This document shows, piece after piece, positions 1 through 10,224 of a stretch of 64,000 nt of DNA. Within the stretch, counting starts at the first letter, position 1, and each line of letters begins with the position of its first letter. The DNA lies in assembly GCF_033963835.1 (NCBI RefSeq), contig NZ_JAXBME010000005.1, positions 1 through 64,000 on the forward strand. The letters run 5' to 3'. The position numbers were made by a program, and so were the translations under genes. This DNA is from Cytobacillus sp. IB215665. Lineage in GTDB: Bacteria > Bacillota > Bacilli > Bacillales > SM2101. The notes beneath the pieces are model-generated. The model had not been told where the DNA came from and did not search any database. It worked only from the letters and a program-made list of their open reading frames with translations.

Positions 1-62
1 CTGAGGTGGAAGCGTGGTGACACGTGGAGCTGACAGATACTAATAGATCGAGGACTTAACCA
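1..62 (+). rRNA. 23S ribosomal RNA, 3' end (partial)
   Basis: The first 62 bases match the conserved 3' end of Bacillus 23S rRNA, ending in the GAGGACTTAACCAA tail. The rest of the gene lies left of the window. A 5S gene follows about 80 bases later in the same direction, as in a normal rRNA operon. The exact 3' end was placed by eye. Confidence 0.93.
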
Positions 63-141
63 AGTTAGAACAGAACAAGCTTTATTCAATGAATGTCTAT
101 TATCTAGTTTTGAAGGAATATCAACTTATTCCTATATATTA

Positions 142-260
<119 letters not shown>

Positions 261-264
261 ATTA

Positions 265-298
265 AAAAACACAGAGTACTTATACTCTGTGTTTTTTT
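265..298 (+). terminator. rRNA operon terminator
   Basis: A perfect hairpin with arms AACACAGAGTA and TACTCTGTGTT is followed by a run of T residues. It lies a few bases after the 5S gene and is a standard intrinsic terminator. Confidence 0.9.
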
Positions 299-439
299 AT
301 GTCTATGCAAACAGCCAAAAGACTTAAATAGTCATTTAGCTGTTTTTGTATAGTATAGTTTTTATCAATGCTTTTCTTTCTTACGCCTCCAAGACCTTTT
401 CTTATTATTCTAAAGGGTGTAATCAGCTCGTTTCTTCTT

Positions 440-931
440 CTTGTCCAGCTCCACCTCCTTGCCTCTCGAGGTCGTTTCACTATTTCACCCGAAGGCAAAA
501 AGCGCCTTCAAGTGAAGTAGCTCCAACGCTTGTCGAGGCAAAGCAGTCGACTAAGCTTTTCTTCTTGTCCAGCTCCAGCGCCTATCCCCTCGAGTCGTTT
601 CACTACTTCACAAGAAGGGAAAAAGCGCCTTCATGTGAAATAGTTCCAACGCTTGTCGAGGCAAAGCAGTCGGCTCCGCTTTTCTTTCTTGTCCAGCTCG
701 CCTCCTTGCCTCTCGAGGTCGTTTCACTACTTCACAAGAAGGCAAAAAGCGCCTTCAAGTGAAGTAGCTCCAACGCTTGTCGAGGCAAAGCAGTCGGCTA
801 AGCTTTTCTTCTTGTCCAGCTCAAGCACCTATCCCCTCGAGTCGTTTCACTATTTCACCCGAAGGCAAAAAGCGCCTTCATGTGAAATAGTTCCAACGCT
901 TGTCGGGGATGTACAAGGTGCTTGCGCTTTT
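440..931 (+). repeat. Four tandem copies of a ~124-bp hairpin repeat
   Basis: The copies are 440-563, 564-687, 688-810 and 811-931. Each starts with CTTGTCCAGCTC and contains a central stem (GAAGGC, A-rich loop, GCGCCTTC), a second stem (for example CTACTTCAC with GTGAAGTAG) and an outer stem (CCTC or CCCC with GAGG or GGGG). Copy 4 adds a perfect outer pairing, AAGCACCT with AGGTGCTT. The arms change in step: copy 3 has CTACTTCAC/GTGAAGTAG, while copy 4 has CTATTTCAC/GTGAAATAG. This suggests that folding is conserved, not protein sequence. I recall similar intergenic repeats in other Bacillaceae, but that is memory, not a search. Open frames through this region are a by-product. Confidence 0.85.
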
Positions 932-934
932 AAT

Positions 935-1384
935 TTAATCTTCTATTTTATGGACTTTTATTTTTTTCTTTACATCTTTTGAGATTAGTTTGTGTAAATG
1001 AATAATTAGAAGTCCGTTATGATAGCTTGCGTCAATTCGATCATCTATCACTGGAAACGGTAATTCAATATTTTTTTCTACAGTTCCTTCTTGGATACCT
1101 TGCTCTTGTAGATCAAAGCCTTTAAATGCTAAGTTTATGTTGCCTTTTACTTCTAATGTTTGATTATTTTTATTTACATAGAGATCAACATCGCTTTCTT
1201 TATCAAGCCCAGGCATACTGACCACGACTAATAGCTCATTATGAGATTGGTAAATATTTACTGGTGCTTGAGATTGAAAGCCATTAAAAATTGAATCAAA
1301 CCCACTTAAAAAGTCCTTTCCGAAAAAATGCCCCCATTGATCTTTGAGGTTATTAAGGTTTTTAAATTGATCAAAATCTATCAT
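935..1384 (-). CDS. Hsp20/alpha-crystallin family small heat-shock protein
   Basis: The 149-residue protein has a short N-terminal region and an alpha-crystallin-like domain from about residue 45 to the end. That domain begins APVNIYQSHNELLVVVSMPG and continues with beta-strand-rich segments such as LEVKGNI and the GLLIIHL strand near the C-terminus. Members of this family are ATP-independent holdases, and some Bacillus ones sit in the spore coat. The start is well supported by AAAGGAGG on the minus strand. It lacks the usual C-terminal I-x-I/V tail in clean form (IKVHKIED). It is transcribed away from yebG and toward the hairpin repeats. The exact subfamily (cytosolic or coat-like) cannot be decided. 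Confidence 0.8.
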   Translation of the reverse strand: MIDFDQFKNLNNLKDQWGHFFGKDFLSGFDSIFNGFQSQAPVNIYQSHNELLVVVSMPGLDKESDVDLYVNKNNQTLEVKGNINLAFKGFDLQEQGIQEGTVEKNIELPFPVIDDRIDASYHNGLLIIHLHKLISKDVKKKIKVHKIED

Positions 1385-1478
1385 GTAAGACTGGCCTCCT
1401 TTACTGCTGTAATATTATATGTTATGGTTCGTTAAACGTGCCTAATATATAGGAACTAGCATAGAAAGGAAATGTTTG

Positions 1479-1682
1479 ATGAATAGTAATAAACCGAAGA
1501 AAAAAAAGTTTGTTGTTGATGAAAATGAGACAATAAGTGATTGTCTAAACCGCATGAAAAAGGAAGGATATTCACCAACTAGACGAACGGAAGAACCGGT
1601 CTTTAAGGAAGTCGAAAAAGGCGGTAATGTATCAGTTGTCCCTAGTGGGAGTACAATTGTCTTCGAAGGAAAGTTAATTTAG
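1479..1682 (+). CDS. yebG: NETI motif-containing protein YebG
   Basis: This 67-residue basic protein opens with NKPKKKKFVV, followed directly by the DENETI motif that names the family, then D-C-L-x-R-M-K-K-E-G-Y. Its function is unknown. The B. subtilis homologue yebG also lies just upstream of purE, so the position supports the call. A TTG at 1476 precedes the ATG at 1479; I chose the ATG because AAAGGA lies 8 bases before it. The purine operon control region starts within a few bases of its stop. Confidence 0.88.
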   Translation: MNSNKPKKKKFVVDENETISDCLNRMKKEGYSPTRRTEEPVFKEVEKGGNVSVVPSGSTIVFEGKLI

Positions 1683-1684
1683 AA

Positions 1685-1727
1685 AACACGAACAATATAA
1701 AATAAATAAACTTAAAACGTTCGATGT
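1685..1727 (+). promoter_or_regulatory. Pair of PurBoxes (PurR operator)
   Basis: Two inverted half-sites, ACACGAACAAT around 1687-1697 and AACGTTCGATGTT around 1716-1728, share the CGAAC/GTTCG core. Their centres are about 30 bases apart, the spacing of the paired PurBoxes in B. subtilis PurR operators. They lie just upstream of the purE promoter. PurR represses there, and PRPP relieves it. Established for B. subtilis; inferred here. Confidence 0.75.
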
Positions 1728-1732
1728 TTCTG

Positions 1733-1762
1733 TTGACAATCTTTATCGTCCATTGTTAAGAT
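1733..1762 (+). promoter_or_regulatory. Sigma-A promoter of the purine operon
   Basis: A perfect -35 TTGACA (1733-1738) is followed after 18 bases by TAAGAT (1757-1762). Transcription should start near 1769, giving a leader of about 230 bases. That leader holds the riboswitch and attenuator. The promoter abuts the second PurBox. Confidence 0.8.
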
Positions 1763-1783
1763 GTCACTAGAGAAAATTATTTG

Positions 1784-1852
1784 CCTCATATAATAATGGG
1801 AATAAGGCCCAAAAGTTTCTACCCAATAACCGTAAATTATTGGACTATGAGG
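1784..1852 (+). ncRNA. Purine riboswitch aptamer, guanine-type
   Basis: The aptamer has P1 arms CCTCATA (1784-1790) and TATGAGG (1846-1852) and the conserved cores ATAATAATGGG, GTTTCTACC and CCGTAAA. The specificity base in GGACTATG is C (1845), which pairs with guanine or hypoxanthine; an adenine switch would have T. Ligand binding should favour the downstream terminator and switch the pur operon off when guanine is plentiful. Confidence 0.95.
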
Positions 1853-1910
1853 AAGAGTATTAAGCTGTAAACTAACAGCTTGGCCTGTAAAGTGGACACA
1901 AGGTGTCTTT

Positions 1911-1967
1911 GCCCAGGTAGAGTGCTTTTCCTTATTAGGGAGCGTTCTATGCTGGGCTTTTATTATA
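1911..1967 (+). terminator. Riboswitch-controlled attenuator of the pur operon
   Basis: The arms GCCCAG-g-TAGA (from 1911) and TCTA-tg-CTGGGC (to 1957) form a long stem with an extended inner pairing, followed by TTTTATTATA. It lies between the aptamer and purE. Two smaller hairpins, at about 1862-1882 and 1893-1907, sit between the aptamer and this stem. Confidence 0.8.
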
Positions 1968-1999
1968 GGAACAAAGTGAATAATAAGGAGAGGAAAACA

Positions 2000-2488
2000 A
2001 TGAAGCCGCTCGTTGGAGTAATCATGGGAAGTACTTCTGATTGGGAAACGATGAAACATGCTTGTGACATACTTGAAGAATTATCAATTCCATTCGAAAA
2101 GAAAGTTGTGTCAGCACACCGAACTCCAGATCTAATGTTTGACTATGCAGAATCAGCTAGAATGCGAGGCATTAAGGTTATTATTGCAGGTGCTGGAGGT
2201 GCTGCTCACTTACCTGGAATGGTTGCTTCAAAAACAACACTACCAGTTATTGGAGTGCCAGTACAATCTAAAGCTCTTAACGGCATGGATTCGTTGCTTT
2301 CAATCGTTCAAATGCCTGGGGGAGTACCAGTAGCAACTGTCGCAATTGGCAAGGCAGGTGCAACAAATGCTGGGCTGTTAGCAGGTGAAATATTAAGTAC
2401 ACATCTTCCTGAGGTCGCAGCCTCATTAGAACATAGACGCGAGACTATTCGAAATAATGTATTAGAAAGTAGTGATATGCTTGATTAA
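2000..2488 (+). CDS. purE: N5-carboxyaminoimidazole ribonucleotide mutase PurE
   Basis: PurE moves the carboxyl group of N5-CAIR to make CAIR in purine synthesis. The 162-residue length is typical of class I PurE. Visible motifs are [10 protein letters not shown] near residues 6-15 and the catalytic-loop SAHRTPD near residue 42, then [11 protein letters not shown]. An upstream in-frame extension to 1880 runs through the attenuator and is not used; the ATG at 2000 follows TAAGGAGAGG. It is the first gene of the operon and runs into purK. Confidence 0.97.
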   Translation: MKPLVGVIMGSTSDWETMKHACDILEELSIPFEKKVVSAHRTPDLMFDYAESARMRGIKVIIAGAGGAAHLPGMVASKTTLPVIGVPVQSKALNGMDSLLSIVQMPGGVPVATVAIGKAGATNAGLLAGEILSTHLPEVAASLEHRRETIRNNVLESSDMLD

Positions 2489-3620
2489 CGATTGCATATT
2501 ACCAGGAGAGACGATCGGAATCATTGGTGGTGGACAACTCGGTAGGATGATGGCGATTGCTGCTAAGCAAATGGGGTATAATATTGCTGTATTAGATCCT
2601 ACGCCGAATTCACCATGTGGTCAAGTCGCTGACATCGAAATCGTTGGTAATTTTGATGATATTGATGCTATTAAGAAGCTAGCACATCATAGTGATGTAG
2701 TGACGTATGAATTTGAAAATATAGATTATGATGCTTTAATATGGCTTGAACAGAATGCCCGTTTACCACAAGGTAGTCGTTTATTGGCGACAACTCAAGA
2801 CCGTTCGACAGAAAAAGCTACCATTGTGGAAGCGGGAGTTGGGGTTGCTCCATATATATTAGTAGATTCTGAAAAGAAATTAATAGATGCATTAAATCAA
2901 TTAGAATATCCTTGTGTGCTGAAAACATGTCGAGGTGGATATGATGGCAAAGGGCAAGCCGTTATTCGTAAGGATGAAGATATTAGCAAAGCATTACCAC
3001 TCTTAGACCATGGCCCCTGTGTTTTAGAGGCTTGGATTTCTTTTGAGAAAGAAATATCGGTCATCGTTTCAAGAAGCATGGCGGGGGAAGTAAAGGCATT
3101 CCCGGTAGCTGAGAATATTCATGTAGACAATATCTTACATCAATCAGTTGTACCTGCTAGAACTACTGATAAAATAGTTAATGAAGCGCATCAAATAGCA
3201 ATAAATCTAGCAGAAACATTGCAAATGGTCGGAACATTGGCAGTTGAAATGTTTGTTACAAAAGAAGGCAAAATATTTATAAATGAACTAGCGCCAAGGC
3301 CCCATAACTCAGGGCATTATACGATGGAAGCATGTAAAACCTCACAATTTGAGCAGCATATTAGGGCAATATGCAATTTGCCATTAGGAGAAACGGACCT
3401 TTTAACACCAGTTGTGATGATGAATATTCTAGGTGAGCATGTAGAAGCTGTGATGAACAATATTACAAAATTCACTACGTGTAAGCTCCATCTATATGGA
3501 AAAAAAGAGGCGAAAGTAAAAAGAAAAATGGGTCATATTAACATTTTGGCGGATAATAATGAAGAAGCAATCAAGCAAGCGAATAAGCTAAATATTTGGC
3601 CGGAGGAGAATGATAAATGA
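2481..3620 (+). CDS. purK: N5-carboxyaminoimidazole ribonucleotide synthase PurK
   Basis: PurK uses ATP and bicarbonate to carboxylate AIR, making the substrate of PurE. It is an ATP-grasp protein of about 379 residues. It has the N-terminal [12 protein letters not shown] loop, the central ATP-binding region with [12 protein letters not shown], and [14 protein letters not shown] near residue 270. I place the start at TTG 2481, overlapping the purE stop, because this gives the same short N-terminus before [14 protein letters not shown] as I recall for B. subtilis. A GTG at 2472 is the alternative. The stop overlaps purB by four bases (ATGA). Confidence 0.94.
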   Translation: MINDCILPGETIGIIGGGQLGRMMAIAAKQMGYNIAVLDPTPNSPCGQVADIEIVGNFDDIDAIKKLAHHSDVVTYEFENIDYDALIWLEQNARLPQGSRLLATTQDRSTEKATIVEAGVGVAPYILVDSEKKLIDALNQLEYPCVLKTCRGGYDGKGQAVIRKDEDISKALPLLDHGPCVLEAWISFEKEISVIVSRSMAGEVKAFPVAENIHVDNILHQSVVPARTTDKIVNEAHQIAINLAETLQMVGTLAVEMFVTKEGKIFINELAPRPHNSGHYTMEACKTSQFEQHIRAICNLPLGETDLLTPVVMMNILGEHVEAVMNNITKFTTCKLHLYGKKEAKVKRKMGHINILADNNEEAIKQANKLNIWPEENDK

Positions 3621-4909
3621 TTGAACGTTATACTCGCCCTGAAATGGGAGCAATTTGGACAGAAGAAAATCGCTTTAAAGCATGGTTAGAGGTCGAAATT
3701 TTAGCTTGTGAAGCATGGGCAGAGCTAGGAGATATTCCAAAAGAGGATGTAAAGCTCATTCGACAAAATGCTTCGTTTGATATTAATCGTATTCATGAAA
3801 TAGAGGAACAAACTAGACATGATGTTGTAGCCTTCACTCGTGCTGTTTCAGAAACATTAGGTGAAGAGCGTAAATGGGTGCATTATGGCTTAACATCTAC
3901 TGATGTTGTCGACACAGCACTTTCTTATTTATTGAAACAAGCAAATGACCTTCTTCTAAAAGATATTGAAAACTTTGTTGCCATTTTAAAACAAAAAGCT
4001 CAGGAGCATAAATATACGGTCATGATGGGACGTACTCACGGTGTACATGCCGAGCCAACAACATTTGGTTTAAAGCTTGCATTATGGTATGAGGAAATGA
4101 AACGTAATCTTGACCGTTTTAAAAGGGCTGCAGATGGTGTTAGAGTAGGAAAAATATCAGGAGCAGTAGGAACGTATGCTAATATCGATCCATTTGTAGA
4201 AAAGTATGTATGTGAAAAATTAGGCTTAGAGGCAGCTCCTATTTCTACGCAAACATTGCAACGTGATCGCCATGCGGAGTATATGGCAGCTCTTGCTTTA
4301 ATTGCTACATCAATCGAAAAATTTGCTGTGGAAATTCGTGGTCTTCAAAAAAGTGAAACACGCGAAGTGGAAGAATTCTTTGCCAAAGGTCAAAAGGGAT
4401 CGTCAGCAATGCCGCATAAACGTAATCCTATTGGGTCAGAAAATATGACTGGTATGGCAAGGGTCATTCGAGGCTATATGATGACAGCATATGAGAATGT
4501 CCCATTATGGCATGAGAGAGATATATCTCATTCTTCAGCAGAAAGAATTATTTTACCAGATGCGACAATAGCTCTAAATTATATGCTTAACCGTTTCGGT
4601 AACATTGTTAAAAACCTTACTGTTTTTCCAGAGAATATGAAGAAAAATATGGATCGTACACTAGGTTTAATCTATTCCCAACGAGTTTTATTAGCACTTA
4701 TTGATACAGGGATGACCCGAGAAGAAGCATATGATATTGTTCAACCAAAAGCGATGGAAGCTTGGGAAACACAAGTACCTTTCCGTCAGCTGATTGAGTC
4801 AACTGATATGATTACTTCGCGCTTAACTAATGAGCAAATTAATGAATGCTTCGATTATAACTACCATATAAAAAATGTAGATGCAATCTTTAATCGTTTA
4901 AATCTTTAA
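3617..4909 (+). CDS. purB: Adenylosuccinate lyase PurB
   Basis: PurB removes fumarate twice: from SAICAR in the main pathway and from adenylosuccinate on the way to AMP. The 430-residue length is normal. The family signature [11 protein letters not shown] is near residues 261-271. Catalytic histidines are visible in TRHD (about 68) and GRTHG (about 140). The ATG overlaps the purK stop, so the genes are translationally coupled. Confidence 0.98.
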   Translation: MIERYTRPEMGAIWTEENRFKAWLEVEILACEAWAELGDIPKEDVKLIRQNASFDINRIHEIEEQTRHDVVAFTRAVSETLGEERKWVHYGLTSTDVVDTALSYLLKQANDLLLKDIENFVAILKQKAQEHKYTVMMGRTHGVHAEPTTFGLKLALWYEEMKRNLDRFKRAADGVRVGKISGAVGTYANIDPFVEKYVCEKLGLEAAPISTQTLQRDRHAEYMAALALIATSIEKFAVEIRGLQKSETREVEEFFAKGQKGSSAMPHKRNPIGSENMTGMARVIRGYMMTAYENVPLWHERDISHSSAERIILPDATIALNYMLNRFGNIVKNLTVFPENMKKNMDRTLGLIYSQRVLLALIDTGMTREEAYDIVQPKAMEAWETQVPFRQLIESTDMITSRLTNEQINECFDYNYHIKNVDAIFNRLNL

Positions 4910-4934
4910 GGCTTAATAAAGGAGGGCGAAAGCA

Positions 4935-5654
4935 ATGGAAAAATTAGCAATGCTATATGAGGGAAAAGCAAAAAAAATATATCGTACAAATGATCCAAAC
5001 GTTGTGTGGGTAGAGTACAAAGATAGTGCAACCGCTTATAACGGTGAAAAAAAAGCACAGATATTTGGTAAAGGGCGACTTAATAATGAAATTACAAGCT
5101 TGCTATTTGAAAAGTTGCATCGCTCAAATATTGAAAATCATTTTATTAAAAAGGTGTCAGAAACTGAGCAGCTTGTAAAGAAAGTTACAATTATTCCTCT
5201 TGAAGTTGTTGTGCGTAATTTAGTTGCTGGGAGCCTTGCTAAACGCCTAGGGATTGAAGAAGGTACACCTATAAAACAACCTGTTGTTGAATTTTATTAC
5301 AAAGATGATGATTTAGGTGACCCACTTATTACTGAAGACCATATTGCAATATTGCAAGTGGCAACAAATGAGCAAGTCTTACACTTGAAAAAAGTAGCAT
5401 TAGAAATTAATAGAATATTAGCAGAACATTTTCATGGATGTGGTGTTCGTTTAGTAGATTTTAAACTTGAATTTGGAATCACTGAAGAAGGTGCGATCAT
5501 TTTAGCAGATGAAGTTTCTCCAGATACGTGCCGTTTATGGGATATGGAAACGAATGAGAGATTTGATAAAGATGTTTTTCGTAGAGATTTAGGTCAGCTT
5601 ACAGATGCTTATGAAGAAATACTAAAACGCTTAGGGGGCTCACAACATGTTTAA
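4935..5654 (+). CDS. purC: SAICAR synthase PurC
   Basis: PurC joins aspartate to CAIR with ATP. The 239-residue protein starts with LYEGKAKKIY, the ATP-binding strand, and has PLEVVVRNLVAGS in the middle and DEVSPDTCRLWD near residue 195, both family signatures. AGGAGGGCGAA precedes the ATG. Its end overlaps purS by eight bases. Confidence 0.98.
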   Translation: MEKLAMLYEGKAKKIYRTNDPNVVWVEYKDSATAYNGEKKAQIFGKGRLNNEITSLLFEKLHRSNIENHFIKKVSETEQLVKKVTIIPLEVVVRNLVAGSLAKRLGIEEGTPIKQPVVEFYYKDDDLGDPLITEDHIAILQVATNEQVLHLKKVALEINRILAEHFHGCGVRLVDFKLEFGITEEGAIILADEVSPDTCRLWDMETNERFDKDVFRRDLGQLTDAYEEILKRLGGSQHV

Positions 5655-5901
5655 AGTGAAAGTGTTTGTTACGTTACGAGAGAGTGTATTGGATCCACAA
5701 GGGAGTGCGGTGAAAAACTCACTTCATAGCTTGTCATATAAAGAAGTTGAAGATGTCCGTATCGGTAAATATATGGAGTTACAAATCGACAAAACTGATC
5801 GAGATATTGATGAGATCGTTCAAGAAATGTGTGAGAAATTATTAGCAAATACTGTTATAGAAGATTACCGTTATGAAGTTGAGGAGGTCATCTCACAGTG
5901 A
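5647..5901 (+). CDS. purS: FGAM synthase subunit PurS
   Basis: This 84-residue protein is the small dimeric subunit of the three-part FGAM synthase (PurS, PurQ, PurL) of Gram-positive bacteria. It helps couple PurQ to PurL so that ammonia can pass between them. Conserved segments include [14 protein letters not shown] at the start and IGKY in the middle. It overlaps purC upstream and purQ downstream, as expected for subunits made in fixed ratio. Confidence 0.96.
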   Translation: MFKVKVFVTLRESVLDPQGSAVKNSLHSLSYKEVEDVRIGKYMELQIDKTDRDIDEIVQEMCEKLLANTVIEDYRYEVEEVISQ

Positions 5902-6584
5902 AATTTGCCGTAATTGTATTTCCAGGATCTAACTGTGATGTAGATATGTATCATGCGATCAAAGATAGTCTAGGCGCAGAGGTAGAATATGTATGGCATG
6001 ATGCTGTTGATATAGCTCATTTTGATGGAATCCTACTTCCAGGTGGATTCTCTTATGGAGATTATCTACGTAGTGGAGCAATTGCTCGCTTCTCAAAGGT
6101 CATGACAGAAATCAAAAAAGCAGCAGATATGGGGAAACCTATTTTAGGAGTTTGTAATGGCTTTCAAATTTTATTAGAGGCAAATCTACTACCTGGAGCA
6201 ATGAGACATAATAACAGTTTAAAATTTATTTGCCGACCTGTGGAACTTACTGTTGAAAATAACGAAACGATGTTTACATCTAGCTATGAGCAAGGTGAAG
6301 TAATTACCATTCCTATAGCTCACGGAGAAGGAAACTATTATTGTGATGAAGAAACATTGAACAGACTGAAAGAAAACAAGCAAATTGTATTTAAATATAG
6401 CTCTGAAAATCCTAATGGTAGTTTAGAAGATATAGCTGGCATTGTGAATGAGAAGGGGAATGTACTTGGTATGATGCCACACCCTGAGCGAGCTGTTGAA
6501 GATTTATTAGGTAGTGCTGATGGCTTAAAGCTGTTTCAATCGATAGTGAAAAATTGGAGGGAAACTCATGTCGTTACTTCTTGA
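5898..6584 (+). CDS. purQ: FGAM synthase glutaminase subunit PurQ
   Basis: PurQ splits glutamine to supply ammonia to PurL. It is a class I glutamine amidotransferase of 228 residues. The nucleophile is the cysteine in GVCNGFQIL (about residue 86), and the His-Glu pair is in MMPHPERA (about 195-199). [11 protein letters not shown] near residue 52 is also conserved. It uses a GTG start that overlaps the purS stop (GTGA). Confidence 0.98.
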   Translation: MKFAVIVFPGSNCDVDMYHAIKDSLGAEVEYVWHDAVDIAHFDGILLPGGFSYGDYLRSGAIARFSKVMTEIKKAADMGKPILGVCNGFQILLEANLLPGAMRHNNSLKFICRPVELTVENNETMFTSSYEQGEVITIPIAHGEGNYYCDEETLNRLKENKQIVFKYSSENPNGSLEDIAGIVNEKGNVLGMMPHPERAVEDLLGSADGLKLFQSIVKNWRETHVVTS

Positions 6585-8787
6585 ACCAAGTCCACAACAG
6601 ATAAAAGATGAAAAAATATACAGAGAAATGGGATTAAGTGATGAAGAGTTTGCTACAATAGAAGGCATTTTAAACCGTCTTCCTAACTATACTGAAACGG
6701 GTTTATTTTCAGTTATGTGGTCAGAGCATTGTAGTTATAAAAACTCTAAGCCAGTACTTAGCAAATTTCCGACAAGCGGTGAAAAAGTGCTACAAGGTCC
6801 TGGTGAAGGGGCAGGTATTGTTGATATCGGTGACAATCAAGCTGTCGTTTTTAAAATCGAAAGTCATAATCACCCATCCGCTATTGAGCCGTACCAAGGA
6901 GCTGCAACAGGTGTAGGTGGAATTATACGGGATGTTTTTTCAATGGGAGCTCGTCCAATAGCTTTATTAAACTCTCTACGTTTTGGTGAATTGGTTACTC
7001 CACGTATGAAATATTTATTTGAAGAAGTAGTTGCAGGAATCGCTGGTTACGGAAACTGTGTCGGCATACCGACAGTAGGTGGAGAAATCCAATTTGAACC
7101 ATCTTATGACGGAAACCCGCTTGTTAACGCGATGTGTGTCGGTTTAATTGATCATGGGGATATTCAAAAAGGGCAAGCAAAAGGGATCGGAAATACAGTC
7201 ATGTATGTTGGTGCCAAAACAGGGCGCGATGGGATCCACGGAGCGACATTTGCGTCAGAGGAGTTATCAGAACAATCGGAAGAAAAACGTCCTGCCGTGC
7301 AAGTTGGTGACCCTTTTATGGAGAAGCTATTGCTTGAAGCATGCCTCGAACTTGTAAAATGTGATGCATTAGTAGGTATTCAGGATATGGGAGCTGCAGG
7401 TTTAACAAGCTCTTCAGCAGAGATGGCAAGTAAAGCTGGTTCAGGAATTGAAATGAATTTAGATTTAGTTCCTCAACGCGAAACAGGTATGACTGGTTAT
7501 GAGATGATGCTTTCAGAGTCACAGGAACGGATGTTAATTGTTGTTGAAAAAGGTAGAGAGCAAGAGATACAGCAAATTGTAGTAAAATATGGCCTTGATG
7601 CTGTAGCAGTTGGAAAAGTAACTGATGATAAAATGCTCCGTCTTTATCACAAAGGTGATGTTATCGCAGATGTGCCAGTTGATGCTTTGGCAGAAGATGC
7701 GCCAGTTTATCATAAGCCTTCTACAGAACCTTCGTATTATCAACAATTTCAGGAGATGGCTGTAGAAATTCCTAAAGTAAATGACTATAAAGAAACGTTA
7801 TTGCAATTACTATCACAGCCGACAATTGCAAGTAAAGAATGGGTATATGACCAATATGATTATATGGTACGTACGAATACAGCCGTATCCCCAGGGTCAG
7901 ATGCAGCGGTCGTACGAGTTCGTGGAACTAACAAAGCGTTAGCAATGACAACAGATTGTAATTCTCGTTACCTATATCTAGATCCAGAGGTTGGCGGCAA
8001 AATTGCGGTGAGTGAAGCTGCAAGAAACATCGTCTGTTCTGGTGCGGAGCCACTTGCAATTACAGACTGCTTAAACTTCGGGAATCCAGAGAAACCTGAA
8101 ATTTTCTGGCAGGTTGAAAAAGCAGTAGACGGTATGAGTGTTGCTTGTGAAACTTTGAAGACACCAGTCATTGGTGGAAATGTATCTTTATACAATGAGA
8201 CAAACGGAACGGCAATTTATCCGACTCCAGTTGTAGGAATGGTGGGCTTAATCAAAGATTTAGATCATATTACGACACAGCACTTTAAAGCTGAAGGTGA
8301 TTTAATTTATGTAATTGGTGAATCCAAGGAAGAATTTGGAGGAAGTGAATTACAAAAGTTAACCGAAGGTCGTATTTTTGGTAAGGCACCTGAATTGAAT
8401 TTAGACGTTGAACAAACTCGTCAAAAACAGCTGCTAACTGCTATTCAAAGTGGTGTTATACAATCTGCACATGACATTGCTGAAGGCGGATTTGCTGTAG
8501 CTATTGCAGAATGCTTATTTGGTACTGAAGGTTTAGGGTGTAACGTTAAGATAAGTGGAGATGCAGTCACTTCATTATTTAGTGAAACACAATCTCGATT
8601 TATTGTGACAGTGAAAAAAGAAAATCAACAAGCGTTTGAACAGCTTGTTCAAGCCACTTTAATTGGTGAAGTAAGCGCAGAACCAATGTTAATAATCGAC
8701 AACGAGCAGGGTGAAGATTTGATCCATATTTCGGTAGAAGAAGCTGAAAATGCTTGGAAAGGAGCTATTCCATGCTTGCTGAAATAA
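6568..8787 (+). CDS. purL: FGAM synthase large subunit PurL
   Basis: PurL makes FGAM from FGAR, ATP and ammonia. At 739 residues it is the short form that needs PurS and PurQ. Motifs include [11 protein letters not shown] near residue 50, [21 protein letters not shown] near 100 and the repeated AIRS-like C-terminal half ([19 protein letters not shown]). GGAGGGA precedes the ATG. It overlaps purQ by 17 bases and purF by 16. Confidence 0.98.
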   Translation: MSLLLEPSPQQIKDEKIYREMGLSDEEFATIEGILNRLPNYTETGLFSVMWSEHCSYKNSKPVLSKFPTSGEKVLQGPGEGAGIVDIGDNQAVVFKIESHNHPSAIEPYQGAATGVGGIIRDVFSMGARPIALLNSLRFGELVTPRMKYLFEEVVAGIAGYGNCVGIPTVGGEIQFEPSYDGNPLVNAMCVGLIDHGDIQKGQAKGIGNTVMYVGAKTGRDGIHGATFASEELSEQSEEKRPAVQVGDPFMEKLLLEACLELVKCDALVGIQDMGAAGLTSSSAEMASKAGSGIEMNLDLVPQRETGMTGYEMMLSESQERMLIVVEKGREQEIQQIVVKYGLDAVAVGKVTDDKMLRLYHKGDVIADVPVDALAEDAPVYHKPSTEPSYYQQFQEMAVEIPKVNDYKETLLQLLSQPTIASKEWVYDQYDYMVRTNTAVSPGSDAAVVRVRGTNKALAMTTDCNSRYLYLDPEVGGKIAVSEAARNIVCSGAEPLAITDCLNFGNPEKPEIFWQVEKAVDGMSVACETLKTPVIGGNVSLYNETNGTAIYPTPVVGMVGLIKDLDHITTQHFKAEGDLIYVIGESKEEFGGSELQKLTEGRIFGKAPELNLDVEQTRQKQLLTAIQSGVIQSAHDIAEGGFAVAIAECLFGTEGLGCNVKISGDAVTSLFSETQSRFIVTVKKENQQAFEQLVQATLIGEVSAEPMLIIDNEQGEDLIHISVEEAENAWKGAIPCLLK

Positions 8788-10190
8788 AAGGCTTGAATGA
8801 AGAGTGTGGGTTATTCGGTATTTGGGGTCATAAGGATGCGTCACAAATTACGTATTACGGCTTACACAGTCTTCAACACCGAGGACAAGAAGGAGCTGGG
8901 ATCGTAGTAAGTGATGGGAAAAAATTAAAAGGTGTCAGAGGTGAAGGCCTTGTAGCAGAAGTTTTCAGTGGCGGGAAATTAACTGAAATTCAAGGCTCTG
9001 CTGCAATAGGTCACGTTCGTTATGCCACAGCAGGTGGGAGTGGGATTGAAAATGTTCAGCCCCTATTATTCCATTCGCAAAAAGGGAGCTTGGCTATGGC
9101 TCATAACGGTAACCTTGTTAATGCAATGGCTCTTAAACATCAATTGGAGAGTCAAGGTAGTATTTTTCAAACAACTTCAGATACTGAAGTATTAGCTCAC
9201 CTTATTAAGAGAAGCGGCTTCTCTACCTTTAAGGAACGAGTGAAAAATGCCTTATCCATGTTAAAGGGTGCGTATGCCTTTTTAATTATGGATGAAACTC
9301 AAATGATGGTTGCACTTGATCCGAATGGTTTACGACCATTATCAATTGGGAAATTAGGAGATGCTTACGTTGTAGCTTCAGAAACATGTGCATTCGATGT
9401 AGTTGGGGCTACCTATGAACGTGATGTAGAGCCAGGGGAGCTACTCATTATTGATGAAACAGGCATTCATTCCGAAAGGTTTACAGTGACGATGAATCGA
9501 GCAATTTGTAGTATGGAATATATTTATTTTTCAAGACCTGATAGTAATATTGATGGAATTAATATTCATACTGCAAGAAAAAGCCTTGGGAAAAAATTAG
9601 CATATGAAGCACCTATTGATGCAGATGTTGTTACAGGGGTTCCGGATTCAAGTATTTCGGCAGCAATAGGCTACGCTGAAGCGTCTGGTATACCTTATGA
9701 GTTAGGTTTAATTAAAAATCGTTATGTTGGAAGGACGTTTATTCAGCCATCACAAGCTTTACGCGAACAAGGCGTAAAAATGAAGCTCTCTCCGGTACGG
9801 GGTGTTGTAGAGGGGAAAAGAGTTGTAATGGTTGATGATTCCATTGTTCGTGGCACAACGAGCCGCCGTATCGTGACAATGTTAAGGGATGCAGGTGCAA
9901 AAGAGGTTCACGTTAGAATCAGTTCACCTCCAATTAAAAACCCTTGCTTTTATGGTATTGATACATCGACACATGAGGAATTAATTGCATCCTCACATTC
10001 AGTTGAGGAAATACGGAAGATTATAGGGGCAGATTCAATTTCATTTTTAAGTGAAGAAGGACTTGTGTCAGCGATTGGAAGACCGTATGAAGGCGAATAT
10101 AGAGGCCAATGTATGGCGTGTTTTACTGGAAAATACCCAACAGAAATTTATCCAGATACAGTTCTTCCTCACGAAAAAGTACTAACTTAA
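8772..10190 (+). CDS. purF: Amidophosphoribosyltransferase PurF
   Basis: PurF makes phosphoribosylamine from PRPP and glutamine, the first committed step. The 472-residue precursor starts [12 protein letters not shown]; the 11-residue leader is removed to expose the catalytic cysteine at position 12. The PRPP loop [14 protein letters not shown] is near residue 350. Four cysteines for the 4Fe-4S cluster of the Bacillus type are present: AICSMEY, NPCFYG and the pair in GQCMACF. An in-frame start 18 bases upstream would spoil the leader and is rejected. Confidence 0.97.
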   Translation: MLAEIKGLNEECGLFGIWGHKDASQITYYGLHSLQHRGQEGAGIVVSDGKKLKGVRGEGLVAEVFSGGKLTEIQGSAAIGHVRYATAGGSGIENVQPLLFHSQKGSLAMAHNGNLVNAMALKHQLESQGSIFQTTSDTEVLAHLIKRSGFSTFKERVKNALSMLKGAYAFLIMDETQMMVALDPNGLRPLSIGKLGDAYVVASETCAFDVVGATYERDVEPGELLIIDETGIHSERFTVTMNRAICSMEYIYFSRPDSNIDGINIHTARKSLGKKLAYEAPIDADVVTGVPDSSISAAIGYAEASGIPYELGLIKNRYVGRTFIQPSQALREQGVKMKLSPVRGVVEGKRVVMVDDSIVRGTTSRRIVTMLRDAGAKEVHVRISSPPIKNPCFYGIDTSTHEELIASSHSVEEIRKIIGADSISFLSEEGLVSAIGRPYEGEYRGQCMACFTGKYPTEIYPDTVLPHEKVLT

Positions 10191-10224
10191 CAATACCCAA
10201 CATTTGATTTAGGAGGATAAACAT

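Noticed and set aside
346-982. Open frames across the 124-bp repeats (plus strand)
   Set aside because: They exist because the repeat lacks stops in one frame; the protein repeats follow the DNA unit, and no ribosome site fits.
1784-1852. Adenine riboswitch
   Set aside because: The specificity base is C, not T, so guanine or hypoxanthine is expected.
1880-1999. Upstream extension of purE
   Set aside because: It runs through the attenuator, and the family starts at the ATG at 2000.
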